Positions 10,501 to 18,014 of a stretch of 64,000 bases of DNA are shown here, piece by piece (positions within the stretch are counted from its first letter, which is position 1; every line of letters begins with the position of its first letter). The DNA is taken from positions 124,001-188,000 of the forward strand of contig NZ_JAULSA010000011.1 of NCBI RefSeq assembly GCF_030518235.1, written 5' to 3'. A program made the translations under genes and the position numbers. Under the pieces are notes generated by a model. That model had not been told where the DNA came from. It saw only the letters and a program-made list of their open reading frames with translations, and did no database searches. The stretch comes from Saccharibacillus sp. CPCC 101409 (GTDB lineage Bacteria; Bacillota; Bacilli; Paenibacillales; Paenibacillaceae).

Positions 10501-11095
10501 ACGAAGCAACTGTAGGCTGCTTAGTAGCGTTCAGGTAAGCGTAAGCTGTGTCTACCAGCAGACCGCGTGTAGCAGCTGCTTTGAAGTTCGCATTGGCACT
10601 TACAAGACCAGCGTTGATTGCTGCTTGTACTTCGCCTTTAGCCCAAGCTGCGGCGTCGTTGTTGATTCCTGTAGTAGGAACGTCCAGTTTAGCTGCGCGC
10701 ACCAGAGTGGCTGCGATTTCTTGAACTGTGATTTTGTCGTTAGGGCTGAAGAGTTTCTTCGCGCCAGTCGACGTACCTTGCATGTAGCCGGCTTTAGTTA
10801 CAGCTTCTACATACGGTTGGTACCATGCTTTCGAGCTGTAGTTCTTGTCTTGGTACGAGTTCGTGCTAGTCGCTGGAGTATCCAGACCAGTCAGCAGAGC
10901 CAGTACTTTTGCGAATTCTGCGCGAGTCAGTTGCTTGTCGAGCAGAGTTTCGCCGTTCGGGTAGCCTTCAAAAATCTTTTGGGCTGCCAGAGCGTCGTAT
11001 TTTTGTTGAGTCGTCATTGTTGCAGCGGACGACACCGAAGCGAACATCGAAAGAGCCATAGCCGTGGAGAGGGCCAGAGTTACAATTTTCTTCAT
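7517..11095 (-). CDS. S-layer protein with N-terminal SLH domains
   Basis: The 1192-residue precursor has a signal peptide (MKKIVTLALSTAMALSMFAS, cleavage near SSA-A). Three N-terminal SLH units follow (LTRAEFAKVL, ITVQEIAATL, then a weaker ATRGLLVD unit). The rest is a long Thr/Ser/Val-rich array of Ig-like modules such as VKVTFSEPV and VTVSFSKPMDP. I see no cysteine, which is typical of S-layer subunits. SLH-first architecture, size and composition suggest the main paracrystalline surface protein. Its GC content and codon choice (GTT, GTA, ACA) differ visibly from the GC-rich neighbours, as expected for a very highly expressed gene. This start follows AAGGAGGAG. A second in-frame ATG at 11173 has its own AAAGGGGGTG site and would add 26 residues before the signal peptide. 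The gene has a long leader and a strong terminator. Confidence 0.9.
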   Translation of the reverse strand: MKKIVTLALSTAMALSMFASVSSAATMTTQQKYDALAAQKIFEGYPNGETLLDKQLTRAEFAKVLALLTGLDTPATSTNSYQDKNYSSKAWYQPYVEAVTKAGYMQGTSTGAKKLFSPNDKITVQEIAATLVRAAKLDVPTTGINNDAAAWAKGEVQAAINAGLVSANANFKAAATRGLLVDTAYAYLNATKQPTVASYVVENNGGRVVFTLSNGEKVTVDLKTPLVANTATNVTFTYDGREYTHSVTYAVTTATQVQGVAASNLKEVEVTFNGTVDEATATDVTNYSFSGGDIDSAVVVNGNVVRLTLADGDEMDNQESYTLTVTGVKAGSATINSSAITFRPLDNVLPTVSAVTGLGTKAVKVTFSEPVRNVNSGNFTLDGAAFNGSVTEGATSREYILRPYTAFTTGTHSLVSSLVEDYNGLRSLSATNEFTVAVDATAPTATEIQGTLERVVVTFSEEIDPSTVVQNDFYWLNGSTKVYSTGVNQIAGNKYEVWFAGDSRLPASTTSLYIDSVSDFSGNANTVKQYTVNASVDQTRPEVSSVTNNSDGTVTVRFNKAVNVERGDFTVTNSSGTVQAIRSVTAGTAANSYVITFYTKPVAGTYTLAVKDVQDTTALKNTIAPYSTTFTVGDTARPKFEGIVANAADRTVTVSFSKPMDPATLTDRNNYALSFSSNGTEEGSNFMALPSSVTLRTTDNNRSVVLQFPTRINGAEVTFPTSTASNATGTVRQLTVTGVKDASGNILENYSTGNQRIAVANGKAVSAVQTGVRTIEVTFGQGIQRVAASDFSIPNYTITSAQISSSDSKVVTLTTSTDLPTNVTNLNLTVRANNQIRTVAGTSVDASTQNITTTDKVAPVISVTGNTLVRNNDVITVPFSEALVSPAEGNDAQRAAIFANDFTVINLSNNAKLTAGTDYYVRYAAGANDAQGNPTVNRSTLEIVITQRPVAREYSVQIVNDARYLQDAAGNLVKASALYTTSLNTDTTAPTLSATNGTGTNAPAVVNNSVVRGPVVITSPDADTTSVTLKRDGVTVEDYQLGKSISTNGVYTASVTDSSGNVSTVLNFTIDSQAPEFGNITATGTQINVPVSDANLDLTDGETINGFTVTNGTTPVTGTLVAKFVATAPTTSGAPVTAGVIQLTLTGTGASFGSNGQSVRVVYDRATTGAGAVADKAGNVPALDTDVTIVTQ

Positions 11096-11163
11096 ACCTT
11101 TTTGTTCTCCTCCTTGGAGTTCAATAGAGATTTTTTTGTCTGTAATTGGTTCGCGTTCGCTCA

Positions 11164-11190
11164 TGTTACTCATTAGCTGATTGCACCCCC
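11164..11190 (-). promoter_or_regulatory. Second, upstream translation start of the S-layer gene
   Basis: On the minus strand AAAGGGGGTG is followed after 10 nt by ATG AGT AAC ATG at 11173, in frame with the signal peptide start at 11095. The 26-codon extension has no stop codon. The layout resembles the dual starts described for Brevibacillus brevis 47 cell-wall protein genes. Confidence 0.55.
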
Positions 11191-11226
11191 TTTCCAGAGT
11201 CGAGCATTTGGTAAGTATAAATGAGG

Positions 11227-11246
11227 TCTGTGACGGGTATCACAGA
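11227..11246 (-). promoter_or_regulatory. Perfect inverted repeat in the S-layer leader
   Basis: TCTGTGA-cgggta-TCACAGA is a perfect 7-bp-arm inverted repeat located between the predicted promoter and the upstream ribosome site. It could be an operator or an mRNA hairpin. Confidence 0.55.
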
Positions 11247-11314
11247 AACTTGTTAGACAGTTGAGACGAGATAAGTAAGCACAAAAACAAGGGACACCCA
11301 ATCCCGCTTCCCGT

Positions 11315-11343
11315 ATTATACATTGGTCGGTAACACCCGTAAA
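11315..11343 (-). promoter_or_regulatory. S-layer gene promoter
   Basis: A perfect TATAAT (11315-11320) lies 17 bp downstream of TTTACG (11338-11343) on the minus strand. The leader to the 11095 start would be about 210 nt. A weaker TATACT at 11214-11219 could be a second promoter. The remaining sequence up to 11576 is AT-rich, with an inverted repeat of AAAAGTTGC at 11458-11466 and 11499-11507, and holds no credible gene. Confidence 0.65.
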
Positions 11344-11576
11344 GTCCATTTTCGCACAAACATGAACAACTTTACGGAATTTACTCCATTGTATGGAAAA
11401 CGAGGCGCATAAGCGGCTTGTTTTGATACTCATTGACTTAGACGCGGAAGGTTACAAAAAAGTTGCGAGGTTTTAAAACTTTTTTTAAATCTTTTTTTGC
11501 AACTTTTATCAAGGCGGGAAAATGGCAGGCGCAGCGCCTGTCCACTTCTTTACTTAAACCGATATCCGATCAAGTA

Positions 11577-11618
11577 AACAGGCTGGAAGCACCGAATTTT
11601 CGGCATTCCCAGCCTGTT
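11577..11618 (-). terminator. Terminator-like hairpin after the 113-residue protein gene
   Basis: Perfect 10-bp arms (AACAGGCTGG and complement) with a nested inner CCGAA/TTCGG stem are followed by TTTACTTG on the minus strand, immediately past the stop at 11625. Confidence 0.65.
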
Positions 11619-11624
11619 ATGCCT

Positions 11625-11966
11625 TTAACGAATACGCAGCGCCAGCTGGATGACTCTCGCCCGCATCTGCGGATCGTAATCGAGCTTCTCGTACATTTCG
11701 TCGATCGGCTGTTTATTGTCTTTGTAGGTCTTGTCGTGCTTGATGGTCGAATGCGACCAGGAGATCAATTCGTTCTCCGCTTCGGCCAGATCGTTGAACG
11801 CTTCGTGGAAGCCGGTCTCGACGACGAGCTGCTCCATCAGTTCCTGTTCGACTTCCTGAGTCTTCTGTTCTTCGGCTACACGCTCCTCCAGTACTTTGGA
11901 ACGTTCTTCGAACTTCGTTTTGGCTTTCATATAATCAATCTGAGCTTTCGACTTGATCGGTTTCAT
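11625..11966 (-). CDS. Small coiled-coil protein of unknown function
   Basis: I do not recognise a named family. The 113-residue product is highly charged and predicted to be mostly helical, rich in Glu, Lys and Gln (for example KFEERSKVLEERVAEEQKTQ). It has no signal peptide or membrane segment, so it should be cytoplasmic. The start is the ATG after AGAGAAG; an in-frame GTG seven codons earlier is also possible. It stands alone between the S-layer gene and the second SLH gene, with a hairpin terminator just downstream. The regular codon use and ribosome site support a real gene, but no function can be assigned. Confidence 0.7.
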   Translation of the reverse strand: MKPIKSKAQIDYMKAKTKFEERSKVLEERVAEEQKTQEVEQELMEQLVVETGFHEAFNDLAEAENELISWSHSTIKHDKTYKDNKQPIDEMYEKLDYDPQMRARVIQLALRIR

Positions 11967-12088
11967 TGTACTTCTCTTCACCCTCACAGATAAGTATTGT
12001 TATTCCGCTATTTTAGCGTAAATCGCTCCGAAATACAAAAACGATTTTAGATAAATGGAACAAAATGCTTGAAAAGCGGAAAAATGAA

Positions 12089-12117
12089 GAAGACGCCTCC
12101 GTTATAGAGACGTCTTC
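12089..12117 (-). terminator. Terminator of the SLH protein gene at 12.2-15.8 kb
   Basis: Near-perfect 11-bp arms (GAAGACGCCTC against GAGACGTCTTC) with a 7-nt loop are followed by TTCATTTTTCC on the minus strand, 39 bp past the stop codon. Confidence 0.8.
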
Positions 12118-12155
12118 CTTCATCTATTTGTTGCGGTTATTCGAAAATTTCGTCC

Positions 12156-15100
12156 TTACAGAGTCTTCATCTTGGTCATGATGGCGACCGCGATATCGGC
12201 GGCTTCGGCCCGTGTAAAGGTTGCTTTCGGATCGAAACGATACGTCGCCTTCTTCTCGCCTTCGGCGAGTTTGTTGGCTTTGCCGTTGATAATCTTGGCT
12301 TTGGTTACCGCCAGCACCGCGCCCGCATAGCTGCTGTTGATCGAACCGCCGTCGGTAAACGATTTTTCAAGCGCGGTTTCCGCTTTGTCGTTGTCCGTCA
12401 GCTTGAGGTTCATCGCTCTGGCGATCATAACGGTCGCGTCTTCGCGGCTGAGCGTGTTGTAAGGCATGAACACTCTCGGCCCCGTACCGCGGATAATGCC
12501 TTTGCGCACCGCCGTTTCGATATAACGATAGTCCATATACTGATTGATGACCGGACCGACGTCGTCGAACGTACGCTTGGTGATGTCTTCGTCGTAATCG
12601 AGCGGAATATTCAGCATTCTGACCAGCATCGTCGCGAATTCGCCGCGGGTGATGACTTCGTTCACGCCGAATTCATTCGCGTCTTTGGCTTTCATCACGC
12701 CTCTGGACAGCATCATTTCCGTGTCTTCGCGCGTCGCCGCGGCGGCGATCACGTCGCCGTAGCTGTAGCGCAGGCCGAATACGGCGTAGTAACCGAATCC
12801 GTCGAACGGCGCTGTAATCGTTTTGGCGGATTTGTTGACCGTTCCGCCCAGGTTGACCCATTCGTTGCCGTTCAGTCTCCAGATGCCGAGGTTGCCGGCG
12901 GAAGCGTTGACGAGCGAAGGATCGTATTTGATGGTGATCGTGCCGGTTTGCGTCAGTTCCAGCCACTGCTTGGAAGAACGGCTTTCGAAGCCCGGGCTTG
13001 CGTAAGGCTGGTTGCCCGGAACCGTTTTGTAATCGTCGCTGGTTGCCGTGGAAGTGAAGTAACCGGCATCCGTCCAATACAGATCCGAAGCGTAACCGAA
13101 GTGCGGCTTAGGCGTCAGACGGCTGATCATCGTACCGTTGGAATCGAGCAGTTTCAACTGACCGTCGCGGTATCCGCCCTGACCGTCGCTTACTCCGACC
13201 TGGTTGTACATCTTAATCGTTCTTCCGTCCTGTTGATTCGCGATGCCCACCAGCAGCTGCTGGTTGTCGAACAGGCTGATTGTCGGAGATTCGCTGCCCG
13301 GGGTCGGATTGACTTCGCGCAGTACCGTGCCTTTCGGAATCTTGATTTGCAGATCGCCTTTGAACAGCTTCAAGCTGCCGCCCGAAGGCATAGCCGCGCT
13401 GTACTGGGAACCCTGCACGATTTCCTGCGAATAGTTGACGACAAACGAACCGGTTGTTTTCTTGCTTCCCGTAACAATCGTAAACTTGATCGTATTCTTG
13501 CCGGCTTTGAGCGCAGTCAGGCGGCCGCGGAAAATATCCAGATCGCCTTTATCCAATACCTGCTTGCCGACCGTAATGCTGCTGGCTCCCTCGGACTGGA
13601 TGCTTACATCGAGGAAGTTCTGCGTAATCACGCTCTCGTTGGGCAGCTTCGGAGACAGAATCGTGTACGGACGCAGTTCGCGCGTTACCGTCAGCGTTTT
13701 CGAAGTCGTGGAAGTGCCTTTGCGCACGTAAACCGTAACTTTCAGGTCGCCGGTCGTCGGCAGCGCCAGATCCTGCAGCAGGAAGCCGTTGGTCGTATTG
13801 GCTTTGGGCCCGAGCTTCAGTTCGCCCGTCGCCTGGCTCCATGCCGCGCCCGAACGGGTCAAGCGGGTTTCTTTCTTGTTGCCGTCCAGGCGAACGATGA
13901 TTTCATCGGCCGTATCTGCCGGCGTAATGGTGAATTCGGCATCCATGGACAGTTCGTTCGTTGTATACTGGTCGGCGTTGTCGCCCGGAACGAAGACCGA
14001 GTTATCCGTTTTGTCCGAGCCGACAGGCAGCGGATGGAAGTTCTCGATCAGGATGCTTTCGTCTTCGATCAGGTACAGCGTCAACGAAGTCGTGACCGCT
14101 TTGCCGTTAGCCGTGCCGGACAGTTTGAGCGTATTGGCGCCCGGCGCCAGATCGAGCGCAAAGTCAGCCACGTCCAGTTGGAACACTCCATTGCTCGACG
14201 TAACCGTTGTGGTACGGCCGCCGTACTCGATCTTGATTACGCTGCTGTCGTCGGTAAAGTTGATCAGACGGCCCTGTACCGATTTGACAGCGGTGGAGGC
14301 GGTAAATACCTGCTCGTTATACAGGTTGGTCACCTGAATGTACGGAGCGGACTGATAGTTGATCGGAACCGAAACGGAATCTGTTCCGTAAGCGAAAGTC
14401 AGCGTTTGTTCGCCGCTTTTCAGCTTGCTGATCTGGAAGATCTTATAACTTGTTCCGCTTTTGTCAGTGTAAGAAGCAATAGCCGGAATCGCGGCGTCGT
14501 CGGATTTGATCGTGACGTCTCCGCCGTTGGTGCCTCCCACTTCGACAGCCAGCCAGAGCGGCAGCTCGGGCACGGATACATAAGTGGCGGCTCCGACTTC
14601 AAACGGCGTCTTGCTGCTGTATGCGCTCAGCGTTTTGGCCGTATCGTCGAACTGCGTTCCATAAAGCTGGTAAATGTTCTTGATGTAGTTGTCGTCCTGG
14701 CCGCGCACTTTGAATTTCACGCTGGCCGCGTACTGGTTGGTATCGACGACGAACAGATCCAGCGCGTACGCTCCTGAAGCGAGTGTAGGCACCGATTTGG
14801 AGCCGGTTGTAAAGCTGTAAGAAACGAGCGACGAACTGATCGTTTTCTTGTTGGTCAGCTTGATCGGCAGTTCGTTGAATGCGCCGACCTTGACGCTGGA
14901 GTTGTCTGCGCTCTGGCTGAGCGAGATCTGCGCGTCGAGCGAATCGGCCGATGTTCCGCTGGCCGGCACGGCTACGACGACCTGACCGGTAATGGCGCCG
15001 CTCGGTTTGGTGCTGATCGTCGAATCCGGATCGATCGCCGTCGAACCGATCTTCACATTGTACATTTGGGCATTGTTATTATAGTAGACGAGTGTCCGCG

Positions 15101-15752
15101 TTTCCGCGTAGGTGCTGGTTGCGGAGCTGGCTACAAACGTCAGCGTGTTGGAGCCCTGGGACAGAGTCGGCGTGGAGAAGAAAATGCCCGCGCCCCCGCT
15201 GAACATCGGGTTCCCGTTGAGTGTTACGGTAACGGCGTTCGGCGCTTCGACCGTGATCGAAGGCGTTTCCGAAGAAACGACGTAAGGCACGCCTTCCTGC
15301 GTCGAATCGGAGCCTACTTTAACGGAAGAAATATTCGGCGCGTCGATAAAGCTGACGTAACCGACCGAAGTCACTTCCTGGCCGCTGGTTGTGGTCCCTT
15401 TGACCGTAACGCGGCTTGTGCCGGATTTGACGCTGACTTGATAGAACTTGAACGTCTTGCCGTCGCTTGTGTCCGGCTGCATATCGCCGCCGCTGCTCGA
15501 ACCTACGACGGTGCTGCCTACGATCGATTCGATCACATAAGTAATCGAAGAAACATTGACGTCCTGGTAAGTCCCGATAATATCGATTTTACCCGTTGCG
15601 CTGCTGGTCGGAGAACCCGGTTTGTCGCTCAGGTTCGTAATTTTCAGCGTTCCCGCGGTTGCCGCCTGCGCCGGAAATACCGGCAGCACCGTAAAGATCA
15701 AGATAACCGCCATCATCAAGCTCAACAGCGGCTTCATGCCGGATTTACTCAC
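12156..15752 (-). CDS. Secreted SLH-domain surface protein with Ig-like repeats
   Basis: The product is about 1198 residues. It begins with a signal peptide (LLSLMMAVILIFTVLPVFPA, then QAA). A long Ser/Thr/Val-rich extracellular region of repeated beta-sandwich-like segments follows (such as TVTLNGNPMFSGG and NTLTFVASS), with a more globular part around residues 850-1000. Three C-terminal SLH units carry ITRGEFATMLVRML, LSREDATVMIARAM and FTRAEAADIAVAIM. The start chosen is GTG at 15752, seven bases after AAGGGGAG; an ATG five codons later is the alternative. As with the other SLH proteins here, anchoring to pyruvylated wall polymer is expected from the family. The closely linked tagO/tagA/csaB genes support that. 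The extracellular function is unknown. Confidence 0.88.
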   Translation of the reverse strand: MSKSGMKPLLSLMMAVILIFTVLPVFPAQAATAGTLKITNLSDKPGSPTSSATGKIDIIGTYQDVNVSSITYVIESIVGSTVVGSSSGGDMQPDTSDGKTFKFYQVSVKSGTSRVTVKGTTTSGQEVTSVGYVSFIDAPNISSVKVGSDSTQEGVPYVVSSETPSITVEAPNAVTVTLNGNPMFSGGAGIFFSTPTLSQGSNTLTFVASSATSTYAETRTLVYYNNNAQMYNVKIGSTAIDPDSTISTKPSGAITGQVVVAVPASGTSADSLDAQISLSQSADNSSVKVGAFNELPIKLTNKKTISSSLVSYSFTTGSKSVPTLASGAYALDLFVVDTNQYAASVKFKVRGQDDNYIKNIYQLYGTQFDDTAKTLSAYSSKTPFEVGAATYVSVPELPLWLAVEVGGTNGGDVTIKSDDAAIPAIASYTDKSGTSYKIFQISKLKSGEQTLTFAYGTDSVSVPINYQSAPYIQVTNLYNEQVFTASTAVKSVQGRLINFTDDSSVIKIEYGGRTTTVTSSNGVFQLDVADFALDLAPGANTLKLSGTANGKAVTTSLTLYLIEDESILIENFHPLPVGSDKTDNSVFVPGDNADQYTTNELSMDAEFTITPADTADEIIVRLDGNKKETRLTRSGAAWSQATGELKLGPKANTTNGFLLQDLALPTTGDLKVTVYVRKGTSTTSKTLTVTRELRPYTILSPKLPNESVITQNFLDVSIQSEGASSITVGKQVLDKGDLDIFRGRLTALKAGKNTIKFTIVTGSKKTTGSFVVNYSQEIVQGSQYSAAMPSGGSLKLFKGDLQIKIPKGTVLREVNPTPGSESPTISLFDNQQLLVGIANQQDGRTIKMYNQVGVSDGQGGYRDGQLKLLDSNGTMISRLTPKPHFGYASDLYWTDAGYFTSTATSDDYKTVPGNQPYASPGFESRSSKQWLELTQTGTITIKYDPSLVNASAGNLGIWRLNGNEWVNLGGTVNKSAKTITAPFDGFGYYAVFGLRYSYGDVIAAAATREDTEMMLSRGVMKAKDANEFGVNEVITRGEFATMLVRMLNIPLDYDEDITKRTFDDVGPVINQYMDYRYIETAVRKGIIRGTGPRVFMPYNTLSREDATVMIARAMNLKLTDNDKAETALEKSFTDGGSINSSYAGAVLAVTKAKIINGKANKLAEGEKKATYRFDPKATFTRAEAADIAVAIMTKMKTL

Positions 15753-15911
15753 TTGTACAGCTCCCCTTTTGGACGTACTCCCCGAAGGGGTCGTCTTATT
15801 GTTGCTTGCCTGCAATGGATCTCCCTCGCTTCCTGCTTGCACGTCGTTATTCTTTTTATCGGCCCCTCTGTATCGATATGTTATAAAAACCCCTTTTTTT
15901 ATGAATAAAAA

Positions 15912-15947
15912 AATCCCCTTTTTATCCATAGGGACAAAAAGGGGATT
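15912..15947 (-). terminator. Terminator of the tagO-like gene
   Basis: Perfect 12-bp arms (AATCCCCTTTTT and complement) with a 12-nt loop are followed by a T tract on the minus strand, just past the stop at 15983. Confidence 0.88.
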
Positions 15948-15982
15948 CTTCTATTAAGAGGACTGGCGGCGTCGAACGCCGA

Positions 15983-17107
15983 TCAGGGCTTGGCGCGGTC
16001 GTCCGCTTTGTTGACGCGCAGGCGCGACAGCAAATGCAGCACCGGACGCTTGGTCTGGCCGACAAGTCCGATAATCTCCGCGCCGATTTGCATGAAGAAC
16101 ATCATGACGCAGATCACGACAAAGGTGACCCAGTTCGCTTCGAACATCGCCGAGGCGGATTGAATAACGGCCAGTACGCCGAAGAAAGCGGCGATTCCGT
16201 AAATAATCAGCACCGTCTGGCGGTGGCTGAAGCCGAGTTCGCGCAGGCAGTGGTGCAGGTGGCCCTTGTCGGGCGCGAAGATCGGTTTCTTCTGGAGCTT
16301 GCGGCGCACGATCGCGAAGAACGTATCCGACAGCGGCACGCCGATAATGATCAGCGGCGTAATGAAGGACAGGATCGCGATCTGCTTGAAGCCGAGCAGC
16401 GACAGCATCGCCAGGCTGAACCCCAGGAACAGCGAACCGGTGTCGCCCATGAAGATCTTCGCCGGATGGAAATTGAAGAACAGGAATCCGACGATTCCCC
16501 CCAGCAGCAGCAAACACAGCAGCGCGACGAGCAGATTGCCGTTGATCAGCGCCATCACGAGGATGGTGCCGATGGCGATTCCGGATACGCCGGCCGCCAG
16601 GCCGTCCAATCCGTCGATCAGGTTGACCGCGTTCGTGACGCCGACGATCCAGAAGATGGTCAGCGGAATCGCGATCCAGTTTTCAAGCGAAGAATAAGCA
16701 TCCATAAAAGGCACGTTTACAAAATCCACTTTGATGCCGAAGCCGAATACGACGACGCAGGCCGCGCCGGTCTGAATCAGAAACTTCAGTTTGGCGTTCA
16801 GGTCGAAGCGGTCGTCCAGGGCGCCGGTCAGCACGATAATGATGCCGCCGGTCAGGAAGGCCTTGATGAAATTCCCGTCTCGTTCCGCCAGTTCGAACGG
16901 AAGGAACGGCATGACCGCGATCAGCGAGATGGCGAAAGCCAGAAAAATTCCGAGTCCGCCGAGCCGCGGCATGATGCGCGTATGCACTTTACGGGCGTTC
17001 GGTACGTCCACCGCTCCGACCTTGACGGCAAACCGCTTCACGAGCGGCGTCAAGCCGAGGGCCAATCCGAGAGACAGGACGAAACCGATCAGATAGACGA
17101 TAAGCAT
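15983..17107 (-). CDS. tagO: Undecaprenyl-phosphate N-acetylglucosaminyl 1-phosphate transferase (TagO/WecA family)
   Basis: TagO/WecA enzymes transfer GlcNAc-1-phosphate from UDP-GlcNAc to undecaprenyl phosphate at the inner face of the membrane. This is the first step of wall teichoic acid or secondary wall polymer synthesis. The 374-residue protein has about ten or eleven hydrophobic segments. It carries the MraY-superfamily motifs NARKVHTRIMPRLGGLGIF, NAVNLIDGLDGLAAG and the histidine-rich cytoplasmic loop GHLHHCLRELGFSHRQ. The start is the ATG after TTGGAGG; an upstream in-frame TTG has no site. It lies downstream of tagA, csaB and the DUF5693 gene. Together with mnaA at 37-38 kb it supports synthesis of the polymer that anchors the SLH proteins. 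Confidence 0.93.
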   Translation of the reverse strand: MLIVYLIGFVLSLGLALGLTPLVKRFAVKVGAVDVPNARKVHTRIMPRLGGLGIFLAFAISLIAVMPFLPFELAERDGNFIKAFLTGGIIIVLTGALDDRFDLNAKLKFLIQTGAACVVVFGFGIKVDFVNVPFMDAYSSLENWIAIPLTIFWIVGVTNAVNLIDGLDGLAAGVSGIAIGTILVMALINGNLLVALLCLLLLGGIVGFLFFNFHPAKIFMGDTGSLFLGFSLAMLSLLGFKQIAILSFITPLIIIGVPLSDTFFAIVRRKLQKKPIFAPDKGHLHHCLRELGFSHRQTVLIIYGIAAFFGVLAVIQSASAMFEANWVTFVVICVMMFFMQIGAEIIGLVGQTKRPVLHLLSRLRVNKADDRAKP

Positions 17108-17243
17108 GATTGTCTCAAACCTCCAATTGTCGTTCAACCGGGAATATTATACCCCGCTCCGCGGTCGAATACCAGCCTGAATCAACGGATTTTGCTGTAA
17201 ATATCCATTTATTTCATGCTTTTTACGCTTTTTGTGCAAGCTA

Positions 17244-18005
17244 TTAAGCTTTTTTTGCTTTCTTGACGGCTCGCATAAACTGCGGCAGCGCCATCATGCG
17301 CGGCAGCCGCGTCGGTTCTTTGGCCAGCCGGTAGAACCATTCCAGCTTCATTTTCTGCATCACTGCCGGAGCGCGCTTGGTCTTGCCGGAGATCACGTCG
17401 AAGCTTCCGCCCACGCCCATAATCACCGGAACCCCGAGCTCCTGCTTGTACTTGGCAATCCAAGGTTCCTGGGTCTTCGCGTCGCGCGCGACAAACAGCA
17501 GGTCCGGCTTCGCCGCGCGAATATCGGCGACGATCCGCGCATTTTCCGACTCGCCGAAATATCCGTTGCGGACACCGGCGATTCGGACCTTCGGATATTG
17601 TTTCTGTAACCGGTCGGCCGCTTCCTGAACCACTTCTTCGGCCGCGCCGAGCAGATAAGCCGACCAGCCCAGCTCTTCTCCGCGCTTCATCAGTTGATGC
17701 AGCAGATCGAATCCCGCTACGCGCTCGGCGACCGGATCGCCGAATTCCTCGGCCGCCCAGACGACGCCGGCGCCGTCCGGCACGATCAGTTCCGCTTCGC
17801 GCATGGCGCGCATATTGTCTTCGCTATCCAGCGCCGCCATGATCATGATCGGATTGGCCGTGATGATCTGGTGCGGACGCCCGGAAGCGACGGCGCCTTC
17901 CAGCGCGCGTACGGTATCGGCCATATTCAGCTTCGAAACGTTGACGCCCAGTATGGATGTAACGGGAATCTTGCCAAGTCCGCTTTCAGTATGGGTTTGA
18001 CTCAT
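17244..18005 (-). CDS. tagA: WecG/TagA/CpsF-family glycosyltransferase
   Basis: TagA-type enzymes add N-acetylmannosamine (from UDP-ManNAc) to lipid-linked GlcNAc, the second step of wall polymer linkage-unit synthesis at the membrane. The 253-residue protein shows the family signatures ITANPIMIMAALDSE, LIVPDGAGVVWAAEEFG, RVAGFDLLHQLM and the DVISGKTKRAPAVMQKMKLE-type C-terminal block. The start follows AAAGGATG by about 10 nt and lies 9 nt past the csaB stop, so the two genes are co-transcribed. UDP-ManNAc would come from the mnaA epimerase at 37-38 kb. The catalytic Asp is expected in the conserved N-terminal half; I infer rather than prove sugar specificity. Confidence 0.92.
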   Translation of the reverse strand: MSQTHTESGLGKIPVTSILGVNVSKLNMADTVRALEGAVASGRPHQIITANPIMIMAALDSEDNMRAMREAELIVPDGAGVVWAAEEFGDPVAERVAGFDLLHQLMKRGEELGWSAYLLGAAEEVVQEAADRLQKQYPKVRIAGVRNGYFGESENARIVADIRAAKPDLLFVARDAKTQEPWIAKYKQELGVPVIMGVGGSFDVISGKTKRAPAVMQKMKLEWFYRLAKEPTRLPRMMALPQFMRAVKKAKKA

Positions 18006-18014
18006 AGGCTTCGA

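Noticed and set aside
7625-11176. A 1183-codon open frame on the plus strand, antisense to the S-layer gene
   Set aside because: Its translation is a Ser/Cys/Arg-rich low-complexity string without domains. It mirrors codon bias of the S-layer gene, where few codons give antisense stops. No ribosome site is seen.
11173-11433. An 86-codon minus-strand frame in the S-layer leader
   Set aside because: It covers the promoter and inverted repeat, has no ribosome site, and its translation looks non-coding.
12948-14777. A 609-codon plus-strand open frame inside the second SLH gene
   Set aside because: It lacks a ribosome site and domains; the minus strand has a convincing SLH protein.
17140-17190. 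Strong promoter for the tagO-like gene
   Set aside because: A TATAAT is present on the minus strand, but no -35 at a suitable distance, and the upstream tagA transcription unit runs away from consideration on the same strand; evidence was too thin to list.
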